Position numbers and translations under genes: made by a program. From Hypericum androsaemum (Eukaryota; Streptophyta; Magnoliopsida; Malpighiales; Hypericaceae), in contig OZ023182.1 in NCBI GenBank assembly GCA_963995505.1, positions 9,168,707 through 9,232,706 on the forward strand: a stretch of DNA of 64,000 bases, in the 5' to 3' direction. The notes below the pieces were generated by a model. It did no database searches. It was not told the origin of the DNA and saw only the letters and a list, made by a program, of their open reading frames with translations. This document shows, in pieces, positions 1 to 11,868 of this stretch. The first letter of the stretch is position 1. Each line of letters starts with the position of its first letter.

Positions 1-136
1 CCTACAACTAGACAAAACTCGTCAAATTAGCAAAGTACCGGGTGCACATGTAAAAACTAACAACAAAGAGAACCAAACTTGAAACCAGAACCAAAGGAAA
101 AGCCCAAAATAAGGCATTTCTAGTATTCTAATTTAG

Positions 137-613
137 GTAGAAAATGCCCAAAATGAGGTGTGATTGTACATTCAATCGAGAGCACATTAGCTCGGAATAT
201 CTAATTAATCTCTTCTCCCTGAGATCTCTGTCTCTATATGGGAGAGTTGTTAGATTAATTATGAAAATTAATACAAAATCAACACGCATACTGCAAAATG
301 CCACGTTAATGGCGTTTTCAGTCAAGGTAAAAAAAGTAGAGGGAGGCAAAAAAAAACCCGAAGGTCGCTCGGTCGGCGGAGGTTGAGGTTGAGGATCGGT
401 GGAGGTCGTTGTAAGTAATTAGGTTTCTTCTTTTGAAAAGAGTGGGTCCTTCGATAGGCAGCCATGGCAAGGTAAGTAAAGGGTTTCTTTTGAAATTCCA
501 AAATACCCATGGAAAGAATTTAAAAATGAGGGCATAATTGTAATAAATGGTCACGAAATGCCTCATTTTGGACATTTTGGTCACATAAACACCTCATTTT
601 GGGCATTTACTAC
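137..613. mobile_element. MITE with 25-bp terminal inverted repeats
   Basis: The left end reads GTAGAAAATGCCCAAAATGA and the right end, on the opposite strand, reads GTAGTAAATGCCCAAAATGA, with one mismatch over 25 bases. A second, weaker copy of the motif (CCCAAAATAAGGCATTT) lies just outside the left end at 102-119, and CCTCATTTTGGACATTTTGG lies just inside the right end, so the ends are composite. The interior (about 430 bp) has only short ORFs that I read as chance. No clear target duplication is visible, so the superfamily is unassigned. Confidence 0.6.
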
Positions 614-1329
614 GGATGTCAATTGCCGACCAACACGTATTACCCTATTTACTACAGATGTCCATGTTAGAAAATTTAATTTCCCACCAACATGTTAGAA
701 AATTAATGAAATTTGAGATTTATTGGGACGAAAGTTTGAGATTAAAGTTTAGGACGTAAAAATTATTTTGATAAACAAATATTTCAAATTAAATTAAATT
801 AATAAAAGAGAGAAAATATTATTAATACGAGTTATTGTTATTATTATTATGAAAATTAAATTTGCTACAAACATATTAGAAAATGATCCAATTAAATCAC
901 ACATTAAATTTGCCAGAAAACACCCAAAAGGGGGCGTTTTGGATTAGAAGTTTAATTTCGCCAAGAAAACACCCAAAGAGGGGGTTCAAATTCAGTGGGG
1001 ACGACATTTATCCCCGCTGAAAGGGATCAAAGGGGAGTCAGAGAAAACTCTAGGTAATAAAAAATATAGTTAGGGGCAATATTGGACGACTACTATTAAC
1101 AAAGTCAAGGTATAATTTAGGGGTAAAATAATTATGGTAATAATTTAAAAGGAAAAACATATCAATCAATTACCCCAAAAATCACGTAATAGCACTAATT
1201 CATTATTCCCAGTGGCAAAAAAAAACCCTAAACGATTTAGCCAGAAAAAAAAGGCCAAGAACCCTAATCTTTCAACATCCATGGCTAAAGTTATTGATAA
1301 TCAGGAAACCGAAGAAGAAATCGTGGACG
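614..1329. other. AT-rich intergenic sequence with a possible truncated gene start
   Basis: Most of this stretch is AT-rich with no coding signal. At 1225-1234 there is a telo-box-like AAACCCTAA on the plus strand, followed by an ATG at 1280 in a good context and a 17-codon reading frame ending at 1333. This resembles the 5' end of a plant housekeeping gene cut off by the minisatellite that follows. The product is not recognisable. Confidence 0.35.
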
Positions 1330-1334
1330 AATGA

Positions 1335-1850
1335 TGAACTTAGCATTTTGTTATAAATTTTGAACTGGGCATGTTGTTATCATTTATGACTTGGGAATAT
1401 TTGTATCCTTGTACTCGGATATTGGTATCATTCCTCTATGATATTGGTTTTCGTCTTCTATGACATTTGTTTCCTTCTTCTATGATATTGATATTCTTCC
1501 ACTCTGATATTGGTTTTCTTCTTCTATGATATTTGTTTCCTTCCTTCTGTGATATTGGTTTCCTATGTATCGGATATTGGTGACCTTTTTAACTGATATT
1601 GATATCCTTCTACTCTGATATTGGTTTACTACTTCTATGATATTGGTTCCTTCTTATCTGATATTGGGGTCCTTCAACTCCGATATTGGTTTCCTTCTTC
1701 TGTGATATTGGTGACCTTCTTCTGTGATATCGATTTTCTTCTTCTATGATATTGGTATCGTGCTACTTATATATTGGTATCCTTTCTCTATGATATTGGT
1801 TTTCATCTTCTATGATATTGGTTTCCTTCATGTATGATATTGGGTAGGTT
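1335..1850 (+). repeat. Degenerate minisatellite, about 20-26 bp unit
   Basis: The block is a run of imperfect copies built on CTTCTATGATATTGGTTTCC. The core GATATTGGT recurs more than fifteen times, spaced roughly 20 to 30 bases apart, with TTCTT or CTTCT linkers. Units vary in length and sequence, so this is an old array. It contains no open frame of note. Confidence 0.85.
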
Positions 1851-2630
1851 GTATTATGTTATGGTGTTAAATAGTATTAGCAGCAATAAAGCTAAACTCT
1901 TTTTATACCTAGGATTTTTCATAAGATTTTAACTTGATAGAATTTAAATGAGAAGTTGGCTACAAATGTATGAGCTAGGAATTATAAATATGTTCATATT
2001 TTTATGTTAGAAATCAATTTATCCAAAAAATCAGTTCGCGATACAAATTCGACTAATGAATGCCAAGTGATCAGGCCGATGATGGGGCAGCATGGTTACA
2101 CGTGTTCAATTTGGTAACCGTAGGATCAAATAATAATCCCAAGGAAACAAAAAAATGTCGGCCAACAGTGATAGCAGCCGCCCACGGCCGCCGATTGGAT
2201 TTTAATATTTTATATGTGATAACATCAGCCATTAAGGAGACTGGAGATGGTGGGAAGAGCGCCGGTAACGGGAGGATGCGAAGCCCGGAAGCAGTGCAAG
2301 CGCCAAAAACAAAAAGCAATGGATTATAGGGAAATGAAGAAATGAGCAACAAAATTCTGACCCACCACCCCAAACAAGAGGAAGACGAAGACCAAAGCAG
2401 CAGAAGAAGAAGGGCCATGCAAGTACAATCGATCAAGGCATCCCCTCACTACAGGTGGCTTCTCGGGGTCAACTACCTCTGCCTCATCGGTGGCTTCCAC
2501 CCTCCTCTCCAAGTACTCTGGCTATAGGAGGAGTTTCAACCCAATTAAGGAACTGCGGGAGATGAAGCTTTTAGGGTTTTTTAATTCTCATTCTTATTAG
2601 AAACATAAAGTAGAGAGAGGGAGGGACAGC
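1851..2630. other. Intergenic sequence with weak coding-like segments
   Basis: From 1851 to about 2050 the sequence is AT-rich and featureless. From about 2060 to 2560 composition is more balanced. A serine-rich plus-strand frame around 2450-2580 looks coding (it includes the segment STTSASSVASTLLSKYSG), but it has no convincing start or splice sites and no recognised family. It is probably a fragment of a decayed gene. Confidence 0.3.
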
Positions 2631-2780
2631 TGGGAGGTTGAGGCTTGGATGCCGAAACTCGCTGGCTGGTATGGTGACGATTGGGAAGCGAAAGCAGAGA
2701 TGTCGAAATTTGCTGTTTGGTGGGACGACCCATATGCGTGGGATGCAAAGGCAGAGATGCCGAAAGCCGGCTATTGGTGA
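2631..2780 (+). pseudogene. Coding-like W/MPK repeat frame, unknown family
   Basis: A plus-strand frame of 49 codons ends in TGA at 2778. It contains three imperfect repeats of about 18-20 residues, each with a tryptophan and an MPK or MSK core (WMPKLAGW, EMSKFAVWW, EMPKAGYW), spaced by WEAKAE- or WDAKAE-type linkers. At the DNA level the core GATGCCGAAA recurs at about 2648, 2700 and 2757. The frame extends upstream to a stop near 2600 without an obvious ATG. I do not recognise the family. It may be the last exon of a decayed repeat protein. Confidence 0.35.
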
Positions 2781-3498
2781 GAAGAAGAAGAAGAAGCTGC
2801 CGCTGTACTATTTCTCACAATACCAATCCTATTAACAAAATAATCAAATTCAATAAAGTTGTGTAATTAAAATAATTAAATAAAAAAATAATTATAATTA
2901 TAAATTTATTAATAAAATTCAACATGAAAATAAAAAATGTCAGAATTGTCAAACCTTTGATTGGGGGGAGTAAACAGCTGGGAAGGCAGGATCCCAGAAT
3001 GGGCAAACCCGTAACCTGACGTACACTGCTCGTAGTGCGACTGGTAAGTAGTGCCGGGGATGCCCAAACCCATTTGATGGTCGTGTGCCTGAGCAGTGGA
3101 GGTACTCGTGCCGAGATTAGTCGGCATGTGTGATGGCATCTGCGACCTTGCCTGATAAACCTCCCACTCCATGGGCTACACCTGAAAACCCATTGCTGGC
3201 TCACCCCTCGGTATAGGTGTCCTCTTACTGAAAAGAGTTATTTTACGTCTCACAATGGATGTCCTCTCTGATTCCAAAATTTCATATGACATTGGCTCCG
3301 CATGTGTAACAGGTTGCTACCTGTCCGGAAGACCAAGGTACCGTCTCTGCTCGTCAGAGTACCCAAGTGCTGCCTCCGACAAATTTTGAATATCAGAAAT
3401 GTCAAAACACTTATGGCGTACGCTCAACAGCATCAGCCTACAAACAATTTCATATTATCATTAAAATGGTCGAACATCTTAATACAAATAATATTGAA

Positions 3499-3715
3499 AA
3501 CATTCATATATATATATACATACATACATCCATACATATATATATACATGCATGCATACATACATACATATACATATATATATAGATACACATATATACA
3601 TATACATATATATACATATATTTATATATATATATATACACATATATATGCATGTATATATACATATACATATGTACATATATATATACACATATATGTA
3701 TATGTAAATATATGA
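3499..3715. repeat. TA/CATA-rich simple repeat
   Basis: More than 200 bases of TATATACA, CATACATA and TATATG dinucleotide and tetranucleotide repeats lie between the two last exons of the plant mobile domain relic. The long tyrosine/isoleucine frames on both strands are artefacts of the repeat. Confidence 0.95.
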
Positions 3716-4290
3716 CATGGATAAATTTACTTACACTCATGTATCGCATTGCGCCAGCTGGGCTAATAAAGCGCCGAGTAATCTTCCTGTACCAGTCCAT
3801 ATATCCGTCATGATAATGGATAAACGGCGATGCAGGTTCTCCTGTAAACACATATCTCCTCCGAGATTCTTGCCATATCTTCAGATAGCCTACGTAAACA
3901 GCATCCCACTTAGTCCCAACCTGCCTCCGACCATCCACTGCACTATGTGTCCCCTCATCGATCTCAGGTCTAGAGGGAATACCCTGGAGGTATCCAAACT
4001 GCCGTAACACCCGATCAGGATAATGCCTCTCTACACAGAAAAAACTTATCAACGGAACTCTTGCCAACCACAACTCCCGATCACGATGACATATAGTCGG
4101 CAACTTTCCAATGATGTCATCGGTATACGGCATCCAAACCACCTTCAATAAATGCAACACTCATAGAATCAGAGGAGACAAAAATCAAAAAATTAACTAA
4201 TTCATAAAAATTAAATAATCTAAAAATTATTATATAAATTACTTACATCTGAATCTCTGAGCTCGTCCAACATGCGTCTGTAAACAGAGG

Positions 4291-4560
4291 CGGATGTAAT
4301 TTTTTTGTAATTCTTCTATTTATTTTACCACGTCACCTGCAAAACATAGATATAATACAATCTCGAGTCTAGAATGTTATTCAATTTTAAAAGGGATTAA
4401 GTAGTGCATCGTACCTCATGCCCAGCGGATGTAATTTTTTTGTAATTCTTCTATTTATTTTACCACGTCACCTGCAAAACACAGATATAATACAATCTCC
4501 AGTCTAGAATGTTATTCAATTTTAAAAGGGATTAAGTAGTGCATCGTACCTCATGCCCAG
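4291..4560. repeat. 135-bp tandem duplication in the PMD relic
   Basis: Bases 4291-4425 and 4426-4560 are near-identical direct copies. Each begins CGGATGTAATTTTTTTGTAA and ends TACCTCATGCCCAG. The differences are few substitutions (for example ACATAGA against ACACAGA and CTCGAG against CTCCAG). The unit carries the 3' end of the exon with HGQALGM, its GTACGATG donor and the start of the intron, so the relic has two copies of one exon-intron border. Confidence 0.9.
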
Positions 4561-6224
4561 TGCCTGACCATGTTGTTGCACCACCGGATTTCTAAAAACC
4601 GGCCGAGCTGGGATGATCCTTTCCCAACCCCACATACAAACCAACGTAACAGCCCCAGTAAGTTGTTTCGAGGTCTGGTCTGTGGCTTTACATAATTGGT
4701 GATAAAGGTGTGATAGACAGGCACTACCCCAGCTGTAGGTGCCAATCGCCTCTACATCCACGAGAAATGGCAACCAACATGTGCTGACCCTAGCCTCTGT
4801 TTTCTGGGAAAATAATATGCATCCGATAAGTCGCATTATATTTGCTCGAACATATTACTTCACGACTTCATCATCATCATCATCAGGGATATTAGCAGGG
4901 TCAAAATTGTCCTCGAACCATTTTAGGACAATATGGTTACCGTATACCATTGTCGGGGTATCTGCCGGGTTCAAGCAAAAAAGGCGTACACACAGCTCCT
5001 GCCACTGAGTAGGTGTCTGCCTCTGTGTGACTGCGTGTCCATCGATAGGAAGTCCGAATAAAATAGCTACGTCCTGGAGAGTGATGGTCATCTCCTCCCC
5101 TGACAAATGGAAGGTGTGTGTCTCGGGTCGCCACCGCTCCACCAAAGCAGTAACAAATGCTGGCTCCAAGTATACCCAGCCAATACACCACACATCCTAA
5201 AAACCAGTCTCCTTCATATAGGCTATGAATGCCTCGTTCTGCACATGACACTCATTCCATCTTCGTTGGGTTATCTCCAAGTCAAGGCTATCGTCACTCC
5301 CTCCTTAATGTATCTCACGGTTCCATACCTCCTGCGAACGGTGCACTGACTGACGCACTAATAAGGACGGATCTAAGGGTCCTCCATCATCGAGAAAATC
5401 TTCGTATGACCGTGAATCCATATCTGAAAAACACAAAAAATATACGACAATAATAATAAATAATACAACATCAAAATTTCAACAACATATAAATATTTTA
5501 ATAAGTCTGTCTTAATAGATTATTTCACATTGCTAATTCATAATTAAATTAATTAACAACAAACAAACTAATTAAATCCAAAATTCTTAAAAAATATTTC
5601 CCGTATATAACCAATTAATAATAATTAATAGTATTCATATAATCCAAAATTTCCTAATTCGGAAAAATCTAATTAAAATTAATCAACATTATACTAATCG
5701 AAAAAAAAATTACACAATTTAATCAACATTAATTAAATCAATCATAATAAAAAAATTCATCAATTCGTCAACAAGAATCAACATAATCCAAAATTCATAT
5801 TCGCCAAAATTCATCAATTCACAAATTCCCCAAATTAACTCAATCAACATAATCGAACTCATCTAAATTTACCAAATTGGAATAAACAATTACACTAATC
5901 CAAAAATTACACTAATCAAACTCATCTAATTAAATTAATCAAACTTATCTAATTACACTAATCAAACTAACCTAATTACACTAATCAAACACATGTAATT
6001 ACACTAATTAACTCTAAAAGCAAAAAAATTAACTTACCCAAGCCGATCGACGAGGACCCAAGCCGACGAAGACGAGGACCGACGTACGACGGTGACAACG
6101 GAGCGACGTATGTTACCGACGATGGAGGAGCGATGCATTACGCGGACGGAGGAGCGACGCGTGACGAGGACGGAGGAGGAGCGACGGTCGCTCGATCTGG
6201 GGGGATGATTTCGAATGTGTGGAC

Positions 6225-6420
6225 GAAAATAATAAGCCGTATGTTGGGGGTTATCCTTATCGTCGAGCATACGGGTTTTTAACCCGTTTGTAGGCCAACA
6301 TACGGGAGAAAATCTCGTATTCTTGTGACGGGTTATTAATCCGTATGTTGGTGAATACCAGTTAAAAACTCGTATCTTGGTCCAACATACGGGTTTTTAA
6401 CCGGTATGTCCTATGTGGAC
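6225..6420. repeat. Cluster of short inverted CATACGGG repeats
   Basis: CATACGGG or its complement with AACCCGT/AACCGGT recurs several times (for example CATACGGGTTTTTAACCCGT near 6268 and CATACGGGTTTTTAACCGGT near 6388). The cluster lies at the upstream edge of the plant mobile domain relic, so it could be part of a terminal structure of a larger element or its promoter. No matching end is seen on the other side. Confidence 0.5.
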
Positions 6421-7759
6421 ACCATATCCGCAAAAAAAAATTCGGACACCGTATTCATAATTTCCACCAATAGTAACACTTTTCAGACATATTTCCCCTG
6501 GGGCTCGACCATTTAAAAAAATTAAAATAAATTTATGGGGTCCTAATTTAATTTGTCGTTTCTTGCGCAGTATATTGGTGGTTGTTGCATTGATCTCCTC
6601 CAACCTTCAGCTCGCCAAACATAGAGTCGTCAACACAAAAGGGGTCCCGAACCCAACTCTCCTTTTCTTCGTCGGGTCGTGACAATTAATTGGGTTACAC
6701 TCCCCTATTAAATGATGCTGCCCCACTCGCTTACCCAAATCCGTGTGCGAAATAGGATGGGCGTAAACAAAATGATACAGAGATTTGTCGAAATTTTTGA
6801 AGAAGTGTCAAATAATTGTTGAAAGAGAATTATCATATTTTAAATATTATATTCGACTCGAATTTAAATTAGTCGACTAAGTAGTTATCTATGCATAATT
6901 ATAGACTAGCTTATTAGTTTTTTTTATTGCTAAATAAATGAAAAAGTGAAAATGACAAAATTCTGGAGGAACATTGTATCCCAAAAGCTTAATCATGAAC
7001 GATGATCCAACAACCATCTCTAAAATCCTCGCAAAATATTTCATTTTTTAAAATCAAATCTCAAGAATTGATCGATTGACTAATGAATATTCGAATCTGA
7101 AAAACCTCAAATAAACATAACAAGGCTTCGGATGAATTGAGACTTCGTATGAATTGAGATATTATAGCATTTCTTAACTTGGAGACATCGTACGTTTCCT
7201 TTTTTTATTCACACTGAAAAAATTTAGTCACTTGTAGAAAAGAAGACAAGTTTCAGGGCAGAAAAATAGTACATCCTTAATCCGTAGTAATATGGCTCTG
7301 CCACCTGTGTGTGGTTATAATAAATCGATATCCCAATTCGGCTCCATAATTACTGAGCAGGTCTTTTCATACATCACATCTTAATGATTGACCCATGTTG
7401 TATATTTTTTTAGAATTAAACATGTTGTATTAAATATCATTGTAAATTATCTTTAACAAAGAAAATTCAGTAAAATGTCGGAAAAATAAATTGGATTGTA
7501 ATATCTATGATGAATTCAGGAAATGAAAACAATGTAATTGTTAGAATTGTTTTAAATTCATAATTAGATTAAAATTGTATATTTTATTGTATGCTATGTT
7601 GCGCTTGTCTCCTATATATAGAAGAATATGTTAGGAGTTCTTTAGAGTTAAGAGTAACTCTCACTGGATTATAGTGAAATTTTGTCGACCGAGTCAAAAA
7701 GTAAGTCTTCCTAGGAATCAGAACTAGTGGATTGGTTATGTAAAGAGTAGAAGCTCTTC
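6421..7759. other. AT-rich intergenic sequence
   Basis: No gene is supported here. An LTR-like stretch may begin with TGTTAGAATTG near 7539, contain a TATATATA box near 7613 and end near 7690, but no partner LTR or primer site was found. The rest is AT-rich with chance ORFs. Confidence 0.4.
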
Positions 7760-8245
7760 ACTAGGAATCAGCACTTGTGGAGCTGATGATGAAAGTATTG
7801 ATCATTTGTTCCTCATGTGCCCATTCTCTTGGAATATTTGTAATTTCTTTGCACGTAAAATGGGCATCTCTTGGTGTGGCAGTCCGTCCCATTCTAGTTT
7901 GCTGGACATTTGGTTGGGTTTAGTTGGGTGGTTTTTTTTTTGGGAATTTGGCTCTTTACGAATCGCGTTATTTTTCAAGTTGACAAGTACAACTGGGAGC
8001 TTCTCACTCATGCCATCCTTCATCGTGTCCACGACTAGCTCCGTTGGTCGAACTCGTTAACAAATTTTCGTCACCAAAATTTGATTTTGTTTATTGTGTC
8101 TTTGAGATAAGCCTTGATGGCTACTGTAATCAGCTTTGCCTCTCGGCTGGCTGCTGGTTTTGTTTTGCCTTTTGCTCTGTACCCTTGTACCTCTGCTGTT
8201 CATATTTATATAAAATCAATCAACTTACCCAAAAAAAAAACTCTT
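7760..8245 (+). mobile_element. LINE 3' fragment (zf-RVT region), 5' truncated
   Basis: The plus frame at 7780-8040 reads HLFLMCPFSWNICNFFARKM then GISWCGS, the pattern of the zinc-binding region (zf-RVT) at the C-terminus of plant LINE reverse transcriptases. The fragment continues into a 3' UTR-like part and ends in a poly(A) run at about 8231-8240 after ATCAACTTACCC. Only about 480 bases remain, as expected for a 5'-truncated LINE insertion. The frame is interrupted and cannot be functional. Confidence 0.7.
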
Positions 8246-10040
8246 CTCTACGGATTGGACTTCGTACCCTCACTTATAACTTTTTTTTGAGAAAGGTCAC
8301 TTATAACTAGATAGGTTTTTTTACTCAGACTTTTCTATTTAGAAACTGTTAATATTACGCTAAGTATTTAAGTTGTAATATAAAAATAAAAAAGTAAGTC
8401 TTCTGATCGAACTATAATGTGTAACATAATCTCCCTATTTCTCCCAACACTGACTATTACCGCATTATCTCCATGCTTCACCACAGTAAAAAACTTTTCC
8501 TCCAATCCATCATACCAGTGAAGGCAATAAAACCCAATAGCTAGTGCTACAGTTTGACTGCAATTTTCCCGATGAGGAGTAATAATTGGGAAAACTAGGA
8601 CTTTGAAAGAGAGTAAATGCATCTTTGATCAAAAGGAATATATTATTGTAGGCATACGTACAATTTTTTTACTTTCCTATGCGTAGGGTACAAATGCGAA
8701 CCGTTGGCAATTACTCGATCGGTGGTCATTAATTTTACTTGAAAGGGGAATGTCATTTACTTGCCAGCAGCTGCACATGTCCAGCCGAATTTACAATAAT
8801 TTATCGGTTTTAACCATCTTATATTTGGATAACAGTGTAACGACTAATTCAAATTTAAACTTTTGATTAAGATAGAATAATGTACTCACCAATTAATTTA
8901 AGCGTTATGTAATACCAATCATTGATGGTGGAAGTTTCTAAAATTATGCATGAAATGAGATCGCATGCTATGATTGATCTTGGTAACCACCGCCGTTTAA
9001 TCTTTGTTAATTAGGGGGTGGGATGGCTCTGTCTGCTCTCATTCTTAGTGCCCCAAGACAATTTCCGCTCATATTTTGCAAAATCTATAGTCAAAGCTCG
9101 TATCACCCAATAATATTATATTTTTGATAAGTAGAGTGAAGATTTTATTACCCAATCATGGAAAATATCTGGTATAACGTGATAGTGCTCGAATCTTAAT
9201 ATTAAAATTTACCGAAAAATACCATGAGCGAAACTTCTTTACAAATGTAGCATAACAGATATTATGGCCTGAGAGCTAGCTGCAAATCATGGCCTCCCAA
9301 GATATATCTAAACTAATCCTAAAAAATGTGACATCTAAGCTTGATCGGCGGTACCCAATGATATATGTTAGAATTGAGTCGGTTTTTCTTTGTTCTTCCT
9401 ATTTCTTGTGACTATTTATTATAAACGTCCTAAACATTTAGGTTTGCGCTTTCGTTGCCTGGGAAATCTAACAAGTTCTTGGATTGCTACTTGTGTATAG
9501 TTGTTACGTGTTACTACTTACTGTCTGTGTTTTCTGGACAAAGTGGCAGACAAGTGCAGGTGGAATCGGGAATTTTACCTGCCTAAATGTTATTGACCTT
9601 AGTTGTTATCGGATATGGGCGACGTGGAAGTTCAAAATCACGTATCATCCTTATCTGTAAAATCTTTAATTCAATACGCTGTTCATCTGCTAAAGTGCCT
9701 AGTACAGTCCAGGTAAAAATTATGGTTAAGCCATCAATCCGATTTGGTGGTGGGTTAAGAGTCAGAGAACCGTGCAAGAGATTTTGGGCTCTCGAACCTG
9801 AAAAGGGTAAAAACTTTTTACCTTGTGGCCTGGCTTAATACTGAGCGAGGCAGAAGAAGTCACTGTTAACTTTTTTGTTTCCCTTCTAAATCCAACGCGG
9901 CTGCAGTTGTACCACGCACACCGGTTGTCTGCGTAGTACAGTTACTGTGGCTTTATAAATCACACAATTCGGCTTTGGATTGGGTACAGATTGAAGGAAA
10001 TCATTCCGGACATTTTGGAGTGAAGGGGACCGCACTAGCA
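8246..10040. other. Intergenic sequence without a supported gene
   Basis: Several short frames exist on both strands (for example minus 8622-8368 and both strands near 9600-9800), but none shows a known motif or a plausible intron-exon structure. The composition is mixed AT-rich. I see no RNA gene here. Confidence 0.5.
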
Positions 10041-10160
10041 TGCCTCGTTATGTGATACCGGCATTTCCCGTTATGTGATACTGGCATGCTCCGTTATGTC
10101 ATACTGGCTAGTGTATTTTCCGTGTTTGGGCCAGTGGCATGTCCCGTTTACGATACTGAT
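10041..10160 (+). repeat. Short tandem repeat of CGTTATGTGATACTGGCAT type
   Basis: Three to four imperfect copies of about 24-30 bases follow each other: CTCGTTATGTGATACCGGCA, CCCGTTATGTGATACTGGCA, TCCGTTATGTCATACTGGCT, and a weaker fourth copy, CCCGTTTACGATACTGATCA. The array is not in a gene. Confidence 0.75.
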
Positions 10161-10818
10161 CAGTGTGACTTTTTTCATTTTGGTCCCTGTATTTCTACAT
10201 TTTTTGCAAAAAAAGCCCCCACGTGCCTTCCGTACCCAATCCAACCCCACATAGTCGGTAATAAGTTTTTTTTGTGACAAATTTGGAAACTTGCAATTCA
10301 ATAAAAAGAGTAACGGACTAAATGGAAAAAGTTGATGTACTGAAACATATGTGTTAGGTGTGCAATCCGATTGTTTTGAATCAAAACATTTGAGAAGATG
10401 CAAAATATGATAGGTACAATGTTATTTAAGTGATTATAATTTTTTCTAAAATGAGTATCCAATGACAATCTTAATATACATGGTACTGGGATCACAAAAA
10501 TTCTAACCATATAAATCAATGTACTTGGGATATTATTGGTGCCCAATTTTCAGAACTAGGCGTATTTAATATTTGAAAGACTAGTCATATTGGTAGCCTC
10601 GCTTCAACTTCAAATCAGGGCTGGCCCATTACTTTAAATTCAGTAAACTTACATGGGCCCATAATTGTCACACTCCCACCCCTCTCTGTTAAATTATTTT
10701 TTTTTCCTCACCTGAAATTATTAACTGGTAGGTTGAATCAGATGTCTCTCCTCTGTCACGCAGTACATTAATTATTTAAAATCCAAAAATTGTATTGGGC
10801 GGTGGTGTAATTGGAACC
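10161..10818. other. Intergenic sequence
   Basis: No gene or repeat structure is supported. The last nine bases, ATTGGAACC at 10810-10818, are the left target-site copy of the MITE that follows. Confidence 0.5.
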
Positions 10819-11297
10819 ATGGTTTTCAAATACGACCCGGAGAGCGACCCGCTCTTGCCTCTGGGTCGCATTTCAACCGGTCCGACCGGTTGAATTACCG
10901 ATCGGACCGGTACTTTTTATATATATTAAAATATTTTTTATTTAATATTTTAATTACCCATATCCTACCACCCCAACTTTTTCTTTCTTATTTGACCCAC
11001 CATAACTTTGAAATCCTTAAAAAAGAAGAAAATATTCGTCTAAACATGATTTTTCTCTTTTTTATTATGGTTTGTTCGATTTTTTTGGTCAAAATATTTG
11101 ACCAACTATGATTTTTTGGTCAAAATAGCTGATTTTTTGGTTCAACCCTACGAACCGGAAAAAATGGAGTCAAAAATTCGGTCAAACCGTCCAATCCGAC
11201 CATTTTTTGGGCGGTTGGTAAGGTGAGCAGTTTTCTGGCCAAACCCGGTACGCTCTTCTGACCGAATCGCGGTTCGACTACATATTTGATAACCATG
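10819..11297. mobile_element. MITE with 9-bp target duplication
   Basis: Terminal inverted repeats are ATGGTTTTCAAATA on the left and CATGGTTATCAAATA (opposite strand) on the right. The element is flanked by perfect 9-base direct repeats ATTGGAACC at 10810-10818 and 11298-11306. The interior is rich in GACCGGTT/GGTCAAA motifs repeated on both strands. A 9-base duplication is typical of Mutator-type transposition. The element is 479 bp and has no coding capacity. Confidence 0.8.
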
Positions 11298-11306
11298 ATT
11301 GGAACC

Positions 11307-11859
11307 ATGAAAGTAAAAAAAAAAATGGCGGTCGGGAAAAAAGGCTGAATTATGCGGATTTTGTGCTTCATTTGTCACGTGTGTTGCCCATATTGGGTCT
11401 GTTTTTGGAATTCACCGCATTTAGTTTCTTTGTTGGAGAGGAAGAAAAATGATGGGACTTGAAGAAGCCACAGGTCGCATGTATTATGATGTTCCTCTAT
11501 AATTTGTTTCTACAGACAACAGCTGTCATCTGGGTGAAATACCTAATATACCGTGCAACAATTTCTAAGAAAAATCACGCGAAGATGTGTCCAGAGATGC
11601 GTAACTTTAGACCTAATTCAAATGATAAAAGACGAGTTCGGAGGCTAAGACCAACGTAGAGCTTTCAGCTAGAACTGTTAAAAGAGATCCGCTAAGCATA
11701 TGAAATTATTTTGATCCGTACACGCAAGAGCAGCTTTAGGGAAGGGACAAGCATATTGATGATCATGATGTGTCTTGAGTGATTAGATGTCGACTAAGTG
11801 GGCACGCATTTATATGCACAAGGGCCGCTAAGGAAGGTTCGTTGTCTAGTTAGTTGGGT
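11307..11859. other. Intergenic sequence
   Basis: No supported gene. A plus frame at 11459-11659 has no recognisable motif and no splice context. Confidence 0.5.
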
Positions 11860-11868
11860 GCTAATAAT

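Larger units (their letters stand above)
2900..6270 (-). pseudogene. Plant mobile domain (PMD / MAIN-like) gene, broken
   Basis: Minus-strand exons match the PMD family (also annotated as serine/threonine phosphatase 7 long form homolog, aminotransferase-like), known from the Arabidopsis silencing proteins MAIN and MAIL1 and from transposon-linked copies. An arginine/serine-rich first exon may run from 6270 to a GTAAG donor near 6040. The next exon begins after TTTTTTCAG at 5423 with the GPLDPSLL...HRS motif, followed by ALVERWRPETHTFHLS and MTITLQDVAILFGLPIDG (5193-4855), GTYSWGSACLSHLY (4836-4550), a small exon at 4282-4247, PYTDDIIG through FGYLQGIPSR (4160-3700), and a proline/glutamine-rich tail (about 3172-2909). 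In-frame stops occur after WNREIH, after MKETGF and after DDDEVVK, so the gene is dead. A 135-bp duplication and a TA-rich expansion also interrupt it. Confidence 0.8.

Noticed and set aside
1335..1850. CRISPR-like array (repeated unit with spacers)
   Set aside because: The repeats are degenerate, contiguous and lack constant spacers, and the window is plant nuclear DNA.
3302..3718. Long tyrosine/isoleucine-rich frames on both strands
   Set aside because: They are produced by the TATATACA simple repeat and have no codon bias or homology signal.
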